From Legionella qingyii (GTDB taxonomy: Bacteria > Pseudomonadota > Gammaproteobacteria > Legionellales > Legionellaceae), in the NCBI RefSeq assembly GCF_003184185.1, contig NZ_QHJG01000001.1, positions 1 through 64,000 of the forward strand: DNA of 64,000 bases, in the 5' to 3' direction. The notes beneath the pieces were generated by a model, which had not been told where the DNA came from, did not search any database, and saw nothing but the letters and a program-made list of their open reading frames with translations. A program made the translations under genes and the position numbers. Below are positions 8,672 to 18,696 of this stretch, piece by piece; position 1 is the stretch's first letter, and each line of letters begins with the position of its first letter.

Positions 8672-10920
8672 CTCATGTATTATTGGTCGGTAACCCTAAT
8701 TGTGGTAAGACTACCTTATTTAATGCATTAACTGGTGATAATCAGCGCATTGGAAACTGGCCTGGCGTGACAGTAGAAAAGAAAACAGGGTCTTTTTTTG
8801 TAGGACAGCAACGAATTGAAGTGACTGACTTACCCGGAATTTATTCTTTAGTAGCTCATGCGGATGGCATCAGCCAAGATGAGGGAATTGCTGCTCAGTC
8901 TGTTGTAACCATTGAAGCAGATTGCATTATTAATGTGATCGATGCATGTCATCTCGAGCGGCATTTATATTTGACCACCCAAATTTTGGAATTAGGAAAA
9001 CCTGTACTGCTCGCGTTGAATATGATGGATATTGCACAGCAAAGAGGTATATCCATAGATCCAAACGCGTTGTCACAACAATTAGGTTGTCCTGTTATCC
9101 CGATCCAGGCACATAAAAAAATAGGCATGGCTCAATTGATGGAGGAGTTGACTCGGCTGCCTCAAGCAGTTTCTCCCTTGACGCTTCCTCTATCCCAAGC
9201 GATACAACAGACATTAATGACCTTGGAAAACACCTTGATTTACGAAGGTTATAGTCAATCGCTTGCTTATTATTATGCCCGCAGGCTTGCGGAGGGGGAT
9301 AAATTACTATTCGATAAGGCAATTACTCAGGATTTAACTTTATTGAACGAAGTAGATCCTAATCTTGATGTATTATTGGCTGATGCACGATATCAGAAAA
9401 TACATGAAATAGTTACGTCTGTACAGAAAAAGCGCAGTGATGCCAGTGAACATTTTACTGCAAAACTCGATAAGATTATGTTGCATCGTTTTTTTGCCCT
9501 CCCCATATTTTTTGCCATGATGTATTTGATGTTTTTATTTGCGATTAATGTAGGTGGCGCTTTTCAGGATTTTTTTGATATCAGTACCGATACAATATTC
9601 GTACAAGGGACATCATGGTTATTGCAACAAATTCATGCGCCTAATTGGATAATCGCTTTATTGGCAAATGGTGTTGGAAAAGGGATTAATACCACGTTAA
9701 CGTTCATCCCAGTCATTGCGGCCATGTTCTTCTTCTTATCCTTGTTGGAATCCTCAGGATATATGGCAAGAGCGGCTTTTGTTGTAGATAAGGCGATGCG
9801 GAAGATGGGGTTGCCTGGTAAGTCATTTGTGCCGATGATTGTTGGTTTTGGATGTAATGTTCCAGCGATTATGGCTGCTCGTACCTTAGATTCAGAACGC
9901 GATCGATTATTGACCGTAATGATGAGCCCTTTTATGTCATGTAGCGCACGTCTGGCCATTTATGCAGTATTCGTTGCCGCATTTTTCCCATCAGGTGGAC
10001 AAAACATCGTGTTTTCTTTGTATCTTGTAGGGATTTTGATGGCTGTATTAACAGGATTTCTCTTGCGCAAAACGACGTTAAAAGGGCATGCCTCTCCCTT
10101 AATTTTGGAGCTTCCCGCTTATCATAAGCCTGCGCTCAAGCGTTTATTTAAAGAGACTTTTATGCGCTTGCGTTTTTTTATTGTGCGTGCAGGTAAATTA
10201 ATTGTACCTATTTGTGTTATTTTGGGTGGTTTAAACGCCATTACTTTAGATGGTGGAATTAATTCGGGTGAAGCCAGTACTCAATCATTGCTCTCTTTAA
10301 TGGGTCAATCGATTACTCCTCTATTTACCCCAATGGGCATCCACCAGGACAATTGGCCAGCAACTGTAGGGTTACTAACTGGAATGCTGGCCAAAGAAGT
10401 GGTAGTGGGTACGTTAAATTCACTTTATGCGCAAGTAGGTCATGTGACTGAAATTGCTGCCGCACATTTTGATTTTTGGGCAGGTATTAAGGCGGCTTTC
10501 TGGTCAATTCCACAAAATTTAGCTCAATTGGGTTCTGCATTGATAAATCCTATATTGGCTAGCGCAGCAGATAATCCTGTATCTCAGTCAGTATATGGAA
10601 TTATGGCAGAGCGGTTTGATGGTAAAATAGGGGCATATGCTTATCTGCTGTTTGTACTTCTTTATATTCCTTGTGTATCTACTATGGCGGTCATTCGACA
10701 AGAAGCAAATAAGAAATATATGTGGATTTCTGTAATTTGGTCTTTTGTGATTGCATATGTTACTGCAGTTGTATTTTATCAAGTAGCTAAATGGATTCAA
10801 AGTTCAGAGCAAAGTATGGTCGAGATTCTTTTATTCTTATTGATCCTATTTTTTGTTATAGGCGTGCGCCAATACACCAAACGCAGCACAAGGAGGAATG
10901 ATGCTGTTGCAAATACGTGA
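8668..10920 (+). CDS. feoB: Ferrous iron transporter B
   Basis: 750-aa inner-membrane Fe(II) transporter. The N-terminal G domain has GNPNCGKTTLFN (G1), the switch region GNWPGVTVEKKTG, DLPGIYSL (G3) and LNMMD (G4). The membrane part has two Gate motifs, including SSGYMARAAF and FVPMIVGFGCNVPAI, and the conserved Cys-containing SPFMSCSARL. The last hydrophobic segment and basic tail (about residues 713-750) extend past the usual end of the core. The end overlaps the following feoC-like gene by about 20 bp. Confidence 0.95.
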   Translation: MTHVLLVGNPNCGKTTLFNALTGDNQRIGNWPGVTVEKKTGSFFVGQQRIEVTDLPGIYSLVAHADGISQDEGIAAQSVVTIEADCIINVIDACHLERHLYLTTQILELGKPVLLALNMMDIAQQRGISIDPNALSQQLGCPVIPIQAHKKIGMAQLMEELTRLPQAVSPLTLPLSQAIQQTLMTLENTLIYEGYSQSLAYYYARRLAEGDKLLFDKAITQDLTLLNEVDPNLDVLLADARYQKIHEIVTSVQKKRSDASEHFTAKLDKIMLHRFFALPIFFAMMYLMFLFAINVGGAFQDFFDISTDTIFVQGTSWLLQQIHAPNWIIALLANGVGKGINTTLTFIPVIAAMFFFLSLLESSGYMARAAFVVDKAMRKMGLPGKSFVPMIVGFGCNVPAIMAARTLDSERDRLLTVMMSPFMSCSARLAIYAVFVAAFFPSGGQNIVFSLYLVGILMAVLTGFLLRKTTLKGHASPLILELPAYHKPALKRLFKETFMRLRFFIVRAGKLIVPICVILGGLNAITLDGGINSGEASTQSLLSLMGQSITPLFTPMGIHQDNWPATVGLLTGMLAKEVVVGTLNSLYAQVGHVTEIAAAHFDFWAGIKAAFWSIPQNLAQLGSALINPILASAADNPVSQSVYGIMAERFDGKIGAYAYLLFVLLYIPCVSTMAVIRQEANKKYMWISVIWSFVIAYVTAVVFYQVAKWIQSSEQSMVEILLFLLILFFVIGVRQYTKRSTRRNDAVANT

Positions 10921-11119
10921 TTACATTTGCCGTGAAGGTGTCGTCAGTACCCAACAATTGACTAGGGAATTTCGTGTGGATCTTCCTGCATTACAACCCA
11001 TGCTAGATTTATGGATCGGGAAGGGCGTAATACGTAAATGCCAGGAAAAGGCAAATTGTCAAAGTACATGCTTTAAGTGTCACTCTAGCGCCCCTGAATA
11101 TTACCAATATCTTTTATAG
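10898..11119 (+). CDS. feoC: FeoC-like winged-helix protein with four-cysteine motif
   Basis: Small (72-73 aa) protein following feoB, overlapping its 3' end. N-terminal winged-helix pattern (LQIRDYICREGVVSTQQL), then a cysteine cluster C-x5-C-x3-C-x2-C in KCQEKANCQSTCFKC, as expected for FeoC-type putative Fe-S regulators of FeoB. Two adjacent ATGs are present; the AGGAGG at 10891-10896 is only 1 nt from the first and 4 nt from the second (10901), so the second may be used. Confidence 0.75.
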   Translation: MMLLQIRDYICREGVVSTQQLTREFRVDLPALQPMLDLWIGKGVIRKCQEKANCQSTCFKCHSSAPEYYQYLL

Positions 11120-11242
11120 CTTGCTGCTGCGCAAATTGTATTTTTTTACGGGTTTTTTACTTAAGCTGTTTTAACTTTCGTGCTCATTCACTAAATTTGG
11201 GCTAATATACTCATATAGGTTTGATTTACGTATGGTAAGCAA

Positions 11243-11890
11243 ATGGCTGATGAACCAGATATTCCTACTGTTGACGAAAACTCAGAGTTAATTGATAGTA
11301 TCGATAACAGCATCGACTTGCGCAAGTTACAAATGGAAGAAGATTTAAATGATCCTGTAACTTTGGTTGAGCGTGTTTATCAAATCTGGTGGCATTGGGC
11401 AGATTTTCAACTTTATATTGTATCTCCATCGATTGATCTTGTTTCTCCTCCTGTAATAATTAAACCCGAACTAATCTTCGGAACAAATGAGTTTGAATTT
11501 GTATATTCTATTCTTGATTCAGGATCAAAATTATCTACGTCTAAAGGCGAAGAGCTGTTCTCTGCCGGAATGTCAATGTATAAGCTCTACATGACCATAG
11601 AAAAAATGATATATATTCTGGTTGAGCGTTTGAAAGAAGAAGGCATTGATAAAGAAACAGAGGTGCAAGTAGCTTTCGGTGGGCATTTGCTTCCCCAAAG
11701 AAAAGCCTTTGAGTCGATTATCAATTTACCTTACAACGTCGTAGTAACTAACTTTGATCCGGGCGCATGGGGTGAGCGTTACTTACAAATTGTCAAACAA
11801 AATGCAGATAAGTATGGATATCCTTCTGAATCGCCGCGTGAAATATTTCGACAACCGTATAAAACATCCGGTTCAGGTCCAAAAAGATAA
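11243..11890 (+). CDS. lvgA: Dot/Icm coupling-complex adaptor LvgA
   Basis: 215-aa acidic cytosolic protein. I recognise it as LvgA of Legionella from its content (VYQIWWHWADFQLYIVSPS, EKMIYILVERLKEEG, AFGGHLLPQRKAFES) and its position just before sdhC, which as I recall is also its place in L. pneumophila. LvgA binds the IcmS-IcmW chaperone pair on the C-terminal tail of the DotL (IcmO) coupling ATPase and helps recruit a subset of effectors. The gene stands alone between feo and sdh with its own AT-rich upstream region (TAATATACT near 11203). Confidence 0.8.
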   Translation: MADEPDIPTVDENSELIDSIDNSIDLRKLQMEEDLNDPVTLVERVYQIWWHWADFQLYIVSPSIDLVSPPVIIKPELIFGTNEFEFVYSILDSGSKLSTSKGEELFSAGMSMYKLYMTIEKMIYILVERLKEEGIDKETEVQVAFGGHLLPQRKAFESIINLPYNVVVTNFDPGAWGERYLQIVKQNADKYGYPSESPREIFRQPYKTSGSGPKR

Positions 11891-12211
11891 GTATGTTCTG
11901 ACGGATTGTCTTTAATGCACTTTTGATTGGCTGTTCAATTATTTTTAGTTGAGTTTTATTGCTTCACTTTTATATACTTCCCCTGTGTAAAGGCTTGCAA
12001 CATCTTTACAAAAATTTCCTTAGCAATACAATAGATTGGTCTTTCATTTGGCACATCAAATATAAGCACAATAAAAGATCTAAATGAAAAAAGATCTGAT
12101 TATTTGCATCATAGAATGACAATTTGTAAAAATATTAATTTTGCTTGAGTCAGTTGTCGAAGTATTATCTAACAGTATTTACAAAATTTATTTTGAATTG
12201 AAGATTTTTTA

Positions 12212-12343
12212 ATGAATGAGGTAATTAAAGAAAATTTATTTGAATTAGATGGAAACAAATTAAAATTTGCTCGGATTAGGCAGGAGCTTATCTTGCACGA
12301 TAAAAACAGAGTGCTATACTTCGCATTTGTGCGATTTAATTAA
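12212..12343 (+). CDS. Small ORF of unknown significance upstream of sdhC
   Basis: Encodes 43 aa (MNEVIKENLFELDGNKLK to FVRFN) between lvgA and sdhC. No family recognised. The ribosome-binding site is poor, and the putative sdh promoter lies inside its 3' part, which makes a conserved protein less likely. It could be a chance ORF. Confidence 0.2.
   Translation: MNEVIKENLFELDGNKLKFARIRQELILHDKNRVLYFAFVRFN
12293..12320 (+). promoter_or_regulatory. Predicted sigma70 promoter of the sdhCDAB operon
   Basis: -35 TTGCAC at 12293-12298, 16-bp spacer, -10 TATACT at 12315-12320 preceded by TGC (extended -10). It predicts transcription starting near 12327, about 45 nt before the sdhC GTG start. Confidence 0.55.
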
Positions 12344-12370
12344 CATTTCTAATTAAGGAAGAAATTCACA

Positions 12371-12745
12371 GTGAACAAAAAAAGACCCGTTAATCTGGAT
12401 TTGGGCAGTTTAAAATATCCCCCTATGGCTATAGCGTCCATCTTACATAGGATTTCAGGGGTAGTTTTATTTTTACTGTTACCCATTATGTTGTACATTT
12501 TTGGCCAGTCAATGCAATCAGAAGAAACATTTGCGCAGGTGAAAAATTTGCTGTCTCATCCTGCTTATAAAATGGTCATGTGGGCATTTGGTGCCTCGAT
12601 GATTTACCATTTGCTTGCAGGGATTAGGCATCTTTTGATGGATATGGGGTTTGGTGAGCATCTTGATGCTGGTAGGCGTTCCGCTGTTTTAGTCATTTTT
12701 CTTGCCATTATTTTGTCAATTTTTCTAGGAATCTGGATATGGTAA
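12371..12745 (+). CDS. sdhC: Succinate dehydrogenase cytochrome b556 subunit
   Basis: 124-aa membrane anchor of complex II. N-terminal RPVNLDLGSL, the SILHRISGVVLF signature (quinone-site Ser/Arg region) and IYHLLAGIRHLLMD with the heme-ligand His; three membrane helices. It starts at GTG with AAGGAAG 10 nt upstream. The end overlaps sdhD by 7 bp. With SdhD it binds heme b and ubiquinone and anchors SdhAB. Confidence 0.95.
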   Translation: MNKKRPVNLDLGSLKYPPMAIASILHRISGVVLFLLLPIMLYIFGQSMQSEETFAQVKNLLSHPAYKMVMWAFGASMIYHLLAGIRHLLMDMGFGEHLDAGRRSAVLVIFLAIILSIFLGIWIW

Positions 12746-13086
12746 ATAATGTCACCAGCTTAACAGGTAATGGGTTAAAGGATTGGTTGATTCAAAGAGT
12801 TACAGCAGTTTATTTTGCTGCATATGCTTTTTTTATAATTGGTTTTTTGTTATTGCACCCTGAGCTGGGGTTTGCGCAATGGCACGCTCTTTTTTCCAAT
12901 GTATTAGTTCGAATTGCGTCTCTTATCGCATTGTTTGCGCTTTCATTGCATGCATGGGTAGGTATTTGGACTGTGACTACCGATTATATGAAGTGTACTG
13001 CTCTGCGTTTATCAGTACAAATGTTAGTAGTTTTATGGCTCCTTAGTCAATTTATCTGGGGCTTAATGATCCTTTGGGGGCAGTAG
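12739..13086 (+). CDS. sdhD: Succinate dehydrogenase hydrophobic membrane anchor subunit
   Basis: 115 aa with three hydrophobic helices. [14 protein letters not shown] near the N-terminus and [17 protein letters not shown], which carries the second heme-ligand His and the Asp/Tyr of the quinone site. It overlaps sdhC by 7 bp and is followed after 1 bp by sdhA, so one operon. Confidence 0.93.
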   Translation: MVNNVTSLTGNGLKDWLIQRVTAVYFAAYAFFIIGFLLLHPELGFAQWHALFSNVLVRIASLIALFALSLHAWVGIWTVTTDYMKCTALRLSVQMLVVLWLLSQFIWGLMILWGQ

Positions 13087-13087
13087 C

Positions 13088-14857
13088 ATGGCAATTGCAC
13101 GTAACACATTTGATGCAGTAATCATTGGAGCTGGTGGGGCTGGAATGCGAGCTGCACTGCAGATGGCAAATTCAGGTTTAAAAGTCGCACTTTTATCTAA
13201 GGTATTTCCAACTCGGTCACATACAGTATCTGCTCAAGGAGGTATTACTTGTGCACTGGGAAATGCGCATGAGGATGATTGGCGTTGGCATATGTATGAT
13301 ACCGTGAAAGGTGCTGACTATATTGGTGATCAGGATTCAATTGAATACCTCTGTAAAACGGGCCCTGAAGCTGTATATGAACTCGAGCATATGGGGTTGC
13401 CTTTTTCACGCATGGATAATGGTAAAATTTATCAGCGTCAGTTTGGCGGTCAATCCAAAAATTTTGGTGGCGATCAAGCCGCGCGAACCTGTGCTGCAGC
13501 GGATAGAACCGGGCATGCGTTATTACATACCCTCTACCAACAAAATTTAAAAGCTAAAACACATGTATTTAGTGAATGGTATGCGCTTGATCTCGTTAAA
13601 GATTCGCATGGACATATATCCGGTGTTACTGCGATGTGTATCGAAACAGGAGAGGTAGTATTTTTCCAATCAAGAGTATGTATTTTGGCTACCGGTGGCG
13701 CAGGCCGTATTTACCAATCTACAACCAATGCCTTTATTAATACTGGTGATGGTTTTGGTATGGCATTAAGAGCCGGTATCCCATTACAAGATATGGAAAT
13801 GTGGCAGTTTCATCCTACTGGAATTGCTGGAGCTGGTGTTTTGGTGACTGAAGGTTGTCGAGGTGAGGGCGGTTATCTGATTAATAAGGACGGCGAACGT
13901 TTTATGGAGCGTTACGCGCCGCGAGTTAAGGATTTAGCTTCCCGAGATGTAGTTGCTCGATCGATGGCACTTGAGATCCGTGCCGGTAAAGGTTTTGATC
14001 CTAAAGGAGTTGATCACGTTAAATTAAAATTGGATCACCTGGGTGCCGATCTTATTAAATCACGCTTGCCGGGAATTCGTGAGTTGTCTATGAAATTCGC
14101 AGGAGTTGATCCAATTGTTGAGCCAATTCCCGTAGTTCCTACTTGCCACTACAGCATGGGCGGTATACCTACAAATATGTATGGCCAAGTACTTACCAAA
14201 ACCAACGGTATTGAACATACTGTAGATGGTTTATATGCAGTAGGTGAGTGTGCTTGTGTTTCTGTACATGGTGCGAACCGTTTAGGTGGTAACTCATTAC
14301 TGGACTTAGTTGTTTTTGGCCGCGCAGCAGGATTGCATGTTGAAGAGCTATGGCAGTCAAATCAATTGCCTGAAATGACTTATATTAGTGATGATGATAT
14401 TGCTCCATCATTGCAACGATATAACCGATGGAATAATTCAACAGACGGTGAAAGCCCAGCAGTAATTCATGATGAAATGCAACGTGTAATGCAAGAAGAC
14501 TTCGGTGTCTTCCGTACCGGTGAAGTAATGGCTTCTGGCTTAAAACGTCTTCAGGCTCTGCGTGAGCGCTTGGCGCATGCTAAATTAGAAGACAAAAGTA
14601 AGATATTTAATACAGAGCGAGTTAGTGCATTAGAGTTGGATAATTTGATGGCAACTGCATATGCTACAGCGCAGTCTGCAATTGTTCGTACAGAAAGTCG
14701 CGGTGCTCATAGTCGTGAAGATTATCCAAAACGCGATGATGCGAACTGGATTAAACATACGCTATATTTTGAGGAAGGTGAGAAGATTGATTTTCGTCCA
14801 GTTAATGCATCACCTAAGCATGTCGAGCCTTTTGCGCCAAAAGAACGCGTTTACTAA
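13088..14857 (+). CDS. sdhA: Succinate dehydrogenase flavoprotein subunit
   Basis: 589-aa catalytic subunit oxidising succinate to fumarate with covalently bound FAD. Visible: dinucleotide-binding [14 protein letters not shown], flavin-attachment region [12 protein letters not shown], substrate-site [18 protein letters not shown], catalytic [15 protein letters not shown], and [19 protein letters not shown]. Length is typical. Part of the complete sdhCDAB set. Confidence 0.97.
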   Translation: MAIARNTFDAVIIGAGGAGMRAALQMANSGLKVALLSKVFPTRSHTVSAQGGITCALGNAHEDDWRWHMYDTVKGADYIGDQDSIEYLCKTGPEAVYELEHMGLPFSRMDNGKIYQRQFGGQSKNFGGDQAARTCAAADRTGHALLHTLYQQNLKAKTHVFSEWYALDLVKDSHGHISGVTAMCIETGEVVFFQSRVCILATGGAGRIYQSTTNAFINTGDGFGMALRAGIPLQDMEMWQFHPTGIAGAGVLVTEGCRGEGGYLINKDGERFMERYAPRVKDLASRDVVARSMALEIRAGKGFDPKGVDHVKLKLDHLGADLIKSRLPGIRELSMKFAGVDPIVEPIPVVPTCHYSMGGIPTNMYGQVLTKTNGIEHTVDGLYAVGECACVSVHGANRLGGNSLLDLVVFGRAAGLHVEELWQSNQLPEMTYISDDDIAPSLQRYNRWNNSTDGESPAVIHDEMQRVMQEDFGVFRTGEVMASGLKRLQALRERLAHAKLEDKSKIFNTERVSALELDNLMATAYATAQSAIVRTESRGAHSREDYPKRDDANWIKHTLYFEEGEKIDFRPVNASPKHVEPFAPKERVY

Positions 14858-14871
14858 AGAGGATAGATTAC

Positions 14872-15597
14872 ATGGCAGCAGATAGTAGAAAATTGACCCT
14901 ATCAATATATCGCTATAATCCTGAGGTGGATGCTAAGCCTTATATGAAAGATTATGAATTGGAGATCCCAGTTAAAAGCGATCCGATGTTACTCACGTTA
15001 CTCGAACGTTTGAAAGCAGAACAGGACCCCTCCATCACGTACCGACGTTCTTGTCGCGAAGGAGTTTGTGGCTCGGACGGTATGAATATTAATGGGACAA
15101 ATGGCTTGGCTTGTATTACCCATGTGTCTCAGTTGAATACCGATAAAATAGTTGTCCGTCCTTTGCCTGGATTTCCTGTAATTCGTGATTTAGCAGTTGA
15201 TATGACGCAGTTTTATCAACAATATGAGCGTATAGAGCCTTATTTGCAAAATAATGAGGTTCCTCCAGCTCAAGAACGGTTGCAATCACCAGAGGAACGC
15301 GCTCAACTTGATGGATTATATGAATGTATTTTATGCGCATGTTGTAGCAGTTCATGTCCTTCATTCTGGTGGAATCCGGACAAATTTGTTGGTCCTGCTG
15401 GATTATTACAGGCAAGACGATTTTTAGCAGACAGTCGTGATACAGCCACAGCAGATCGTTTGGATAAATTGCAAGATCCATTCAGTGTATTTCGTTGCCG
15501 CAGTATTATGAATTGTACTAATGTCTGCCCTAAAGGACTCAATCCAACGAAAGCGATTTCCGAGATTCGCCAACAAATGTTGACAAAAGAGACCTAA
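14872..15597 (+). CDS. sdhB: Succinate dehydrogenase iron-sulfur subunit
   Basis: 241 aa carrying three Fe-S centres. [2Fe-2S] ligands lie in CREGVCGSDGMNINGTNG and the following LAC; the 4Fe/3Fe ligands lie in CILCACCSSSCPSFWWN and CRSIMNCTNVCPKGLNP. It transfers electrons from SdhA flavin to quinone. ATG lies 14 bp after sdhA with a GAGGA ribosome-binding site. Confidence 0.97.
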   Translation: MAADSRKLTLSIYRYNPEVDAKPYMKDYELEIPVKSDPMLLTLLERLKAEQDPSITYRRSCREGVCGSDGMNINGTNGLACITHVSQLNTDKIVVRPLPGFPVIRDLAVDMTQFYQQYERIEPYLQNNEVPPAQERLQSPEERAQLDGLYECILCACCSSSCPSFWWNPDKFVGPAGLLQARRFLADSRDTATADRLDKLQDPFSVFRCRSIMNCTNVCPKGLNPTKAISEIRQQMLTKET

Positions 15598-15652
15598 TAG
15601 TACTTTTCTTATTTTTAAGGTACTGGTAAAAGCCATGTATAGAAAAATATAG

Positions 15653-15724
15653 TTCCCATACAATGGGAATGATCTTAAATGAGCTCGAAATCAGTATAAG
15701 GATGATCCCCGCACTTGCGGGGAT
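15653..15724. repeat. Two hairpins in the sdhB-sucA gap
   Basis: TTCCCAT/ATGGGAA (15653-15669, 3-nt loop) and ATCCCCGC/GCGGGGAT (15705-15724, 4-nt ACTT loop). The second is an 8-bp GC-rich perfect stem, striking in this AT-rich background, but lacks a clear T-run, so it is more a processing or pausing structure, or a repeat, than a canonical terminator. It may separate sdh and suc expression. Confidence 0.5.
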
Positions 15725-15802
15725 AGCTGTTTTATCCACGGGGATGAGTGGAATAGCCAATTTACTGGTGGTAGTGATTAATACCCCTTTGGAGAAAAGA
15801 AA

Positions 15803-18607
15803 ATGAGCAGTTCCGATCTGCAAAAAAAATGGGCTTCTTCCTATTTATCTGGCGGAAGTATGGCTTATGTTGATAGTCTTTATGAAGATTATCTTGCTGA
15901 CCCGAGTTCGGTTTCATCCGATTGGCGAGCAGTATTCAGTGCTTTGCCTAAGGTTAATAGCGCCGAAAAAGAATTCTCGCATAGAGAAATTCGTGATTAT
16001 TTTTTGCAGAATGCAGATAAAAAAGCAATACCTGTCGTTCAAGCTTCAGATAGTCAGCAGTTTCGGATTGCCGATTTAATTAACGCATATCGCTCATTGG
16101 GCCATCATGCGGCCAAACTTGATCCTCTGGAAATGACAGAGCGTACTCCAGTGCCTGCATTGGAATTGGAGTATCACCACTTATCCGATGTAGATAGAAA
16201 CCGTAAGTTTTTTGCAGGCACTAGATTTAATGGTCCAGAAATGACTCTGGATGAAATATATCAAGCACTGCGCGAAACATATTGCAGCAGTATTGGTATT
16301 GAATATATGCATATTTCTAATACTGAAGAAATAGAATGGCTGCAAGAACGAATGGAATCTGTACGTGGCCGACTTAAGTTAGATGCAGCAAAAAAAATGC
16401 AAATTTTAAAAGATTTAATTGCTGCGGACGGTTTGGAGCGTTATTTAGGTACACGTTACGTGGGTCAAAAGCGATTCTCTCTTGAAGGGGGCGATTCACT
16501 AATTCCCATGATGAAAGAAATTATTGAGTGTGCTGGCAAAGATAATGTTAAAGAATTAGTTATTGGTATGGCACATCGAGGCCGCTTAAATGTACTCGTG
16601 AATGTACTAGGTAAAGAACCTAATCAACTGTTCCAAGAATTTGAAGGAAAAATAAAATATGAACGTACTGGTGATGTGAAATATCATTTAGGTTTTTCTT
16701 CAGATATAAAAACAAATTCGGGCTCAGTAGTACACCTGGCTTTAGCTTTTAACCCTTCACACTTAGAAATTATTGGACCAGTAGTAGAGGGATCTGTGCG
16801 TTCTCGTTTAGGTCGACGTAGTGATCTGGACAAAAAAGATAAAGTTGTTCCTGTCGTTATTCATGGCGATGCTGCATTTGCCGGCCAAGGTGTCGTAATG
16901 GAAACTTTTAATTTTTCTCAGGCCCGTGGCTATTGTACTGGTGGTACCGTTCACATTGTAATTAATAACCAAATAGGCTTTACTACCAGCAATCCTCTCG
17001 ATGCTCGTTCTACTTTATATTGTACTGATGTTGCCAAAATGGTTCAGGCTCCTGTTATTCATGTGAATGGCGATGATCCTGAAGCAGTGGTGTTTGCGAC
17101 CAGACTGGCATTTGATTTCAGAATGAAATTTAAACGAGATGTAGTAGTGGATCTCGTATGTTATCGACGACATGGCCATAATGAGGCAGATGAGCCGGCG
17201 GTAACCCAACCTGCAATGTATCGAAAAATTAAATCCATGCGCCCCTTGCGCGAAATTTATGCTGAACAATTGGTACAAGAAGGTTTTCTGACCAGTAAAG
17301 ATGCTGAAAAATTAGTAGATGCATATCGTGATGCCCTGGATCAGGGTAAAGCGGTTGTAGATTTGGTTCATGGTGATTATGAAGGTAAGTATGCAGTTGA
17401 TTGGACCCCTTATCTGAATGCAAAATGGACAGATAAAGTAGATACCACAATCAAAAAAGAGAACTTACAAAAATTAGCTAAAATATTAAGCACATTGCCA
17501 AAAGGTTTTGCATTGCATCCAGTGGTTCAACGCTTATTAAATGAACGTGATAAGATGACTGCCGGTGAGTTACCGATGAACTGGGGATATGCAGAAATTA
17601 TGGCATATGCCAGTTTAGTTCAAGAAGGTTATGGTGTGCGTTTGTCTGGCCAGGATTCTGGAAGAGGAACTTTTGCTCATCGCCATGCTGTATTGCATGA
17701 TGTTGAAACTGGAGAGGCGTTCACTCCTTTGGAGCAAATCACCAATGAGCTGGACCGACCTTTTTCGGTAATCGATTCAGTACTTTCTGAAGAAGCAGTA
17801 CTGGCTTTCGAATATGGATTTTCCGCCTCTGCTCCAAATTTCCTGGTACTTTGGGAAGCTCAGTTTGGTGATTTCGCCAATGGCGCGCAAGTGGTAATCG
17901 ATCAATTTATTAGTTCTGGTGAGCAAAAATGGGGTCGTTTATGTGGTTTAGTCATGTTATTACCTCATGGATATGAGGGACAGGGCCCAGAGCATTCATC
18001 AGCTCGTTTGGAGCGTTATATGCAGCTTTGTGCTCAGCACAATATGCAAGTTTGTACGCCAACTACACCTGCTCAGATCTTCCATTTATTAAGAAGACAG
18101 GTTATCCGGAATTTCCGTAAACCGTTGATTGTTATGACACCCAAGAGTCTTCTACGTCATAAATTAGCAGTTTCTCCATTGGAAGATTTATTCAAAGGTA
18201 AATTCCATACTATTATTCCGGAAATTGATGCAATTGATGCACAAAAAGTTACAAAAGTAGTGCTGTGCTGTGGAAAGGTTTATTATGATTTGTTGCAAAT
18301 GCGTCGTGATAAAGAATTAAACCATATAGCTTTAGTGCGAATTGAGCAATTATATCCATTCCCTAAAAAGGCACTTATGACTGAGCTAAATAAATATCCT
18401 CAGGCCAAGAAGGTTATTTGGTGTCAGGAAGAGCCACAAAATCAAGGGGTATGGTTTTCTTCTCAGCATAATATAATAGATTGTTTGCGTCCTGAACAAA
18501 CCTTGCATTATGCCGGAAGGGAATTTGCTGCGGCACCTGCTGTAGGAAGCCCTGCTCTGCATGCAAAAGAACAACAAGCTTTAGTAGAGCAAGCTTTATT
18601 GGACTAA
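15803..18607 (+). CDS. sucA: 2-oxoglutarate dehydrogenase E1 component
   Basis: 934-aa thiamine-diphosphate decarboxylase. N-terminal SYLSGGSMAYVDSLYEDYL (E1o peptide that contacts E2), AYRSLGHHAAKLDPL, MAHRGRLNVLVNVLGK, thiamine-binding GDAAFAGQGVVMETFNFS through NNQIGFTT, and RHGHNEADEPAVTQP. Converts 2-oxoglutarate to the succinyl-lipoyl intermediate with SucB. Length is typical (about 930). Confidence 0.97.
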   Translation: MSSSDLQKKWASSYLSGGSMAYVDSLYEDYLADPSSVSSDWRAVFSALPKVNSAEKEFSHREIRDYFLQNADKKAIPVVQASDSQQFRIADLINAYRSLGHHAAKLDPLEMTERTPVPALELEYHHLSDVDRNRKFFAGTRFNGPEMTLDEIYQALRETYCSSIGIEYMHISNTEEIEWLQERMESVRGRLKLDAAKKMQILKDLIAADGLERYLGTRYVGQKRFSLEGGDSLIPMMKEIIECAGKDNVKELVIGMAHRGRLNVLVNVLGKEPNQLFQEFEGKIKYERTGDVKYHLGFSSDIKTNSGSVVHLALAFNPSHLEIIGPVVEGSVRSRLGRRSDLDKKDKVVPVVIHGDAAFAGQGVVMETFNFSQARGYCTGGTVHIVINNQIGFTTSNPLDARSTLYCTDVAKMVQAPVIHVNGDDPEAVVFATRLAFDFRMKFKRDVVVDLVCYRRHGHNEADEPAVTQPAMYRKIKSMRPLREIYAEQLVQEGFLTSKDAEKLVDAYRDALDQGKAVVDLVHGDYEGKYAVDWTPYLNAKWTDKVDTTIKKENLQKLAKILSTLPKGFALHPVVQRLLNERDKMTAGELPMNWGYAEIMAYASLVQEGYGVRLSGQDSGRGTFAHRHAVLHDVETGEAFTPLEQITNELDRPFSVIDSVLSEEAVLAFEYGFSASAPNFLVLWEAQFGDFANGAQVVIDQFISSGEQKWGRLCGLVMLLPHGYEGQGPEHSSARLERYMQLCAQHNMQVCTPTTPAQIFHLLRRQVIRNFRKPLIVMTPKSLLRHKLAVSPLEDLFKGKFHTIIPEIDAIDAQKVTKVVLCCGKVYYDLLQMRRDKELNHIALVRIEQLYPFPKKALMTELNKYPQAKKVIWCQEEPQNQGVWFSSQHNIIDCLRPEQTLHYAGREFAAAPAVGSPALHAKEQQALVEQALLD

Positions 18608-18620
18608 TTGTGAGTTTCTC

Positions 18621-18657
18621 GTAGTCTGGAGTATGGCTTTGCCTTTTTCCAGACTAC
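18621..18657. repeat. Perfect 10-bp inverted repeat between sucA and sucB
   Basis: GTAGTCTGGA (18621-18630) and TCCAGACTAC (18648-18657) with a 17-nt T-rich loop. The GTAG...CTAC ends resemble the REP-like family. It could attenuate transcription or stabilise an mRNA end between E1 and E2 genes. Confidence 0.5.
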
Positions 18658-18696
18658 AATTTGTTAACGAATTTAATAAAATAAGAAGGTATAACC

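Larger units (their letters stand above)
11891..12370. other. AT-rich intergenic region lvgA / sdhC
   Basis: 480 bp. It includes a 7-bp inverted repeat (TGTAAAG at 11986-11992 and CTTTACA at 12004-12010) followed by an A/T run, a possible lvgA terminator, and a direct repeat AAAAGATCT near 12065-12095. A 43-codon ORF (12212-12343) and the likely sdhC promoter occupy the right side. Otherwise nothing recognisable. Confidence 0.45.

Noticed and set aside
13311..13550. Overlapping ORFs inside sdhA, sucA, sucB, carB and other large genes
   Set aside because: They lie in other frames of clearly identified genes and carry no family motifs.
15700..15760. CRISPR-repeat-like wording (CCCCGC...GCGGGGATA and CGGGGATGA)
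   Set aside because: Only one full hairpin and one half-site are present; there is no regular array of repeats and spacers and no cas gene nearby.
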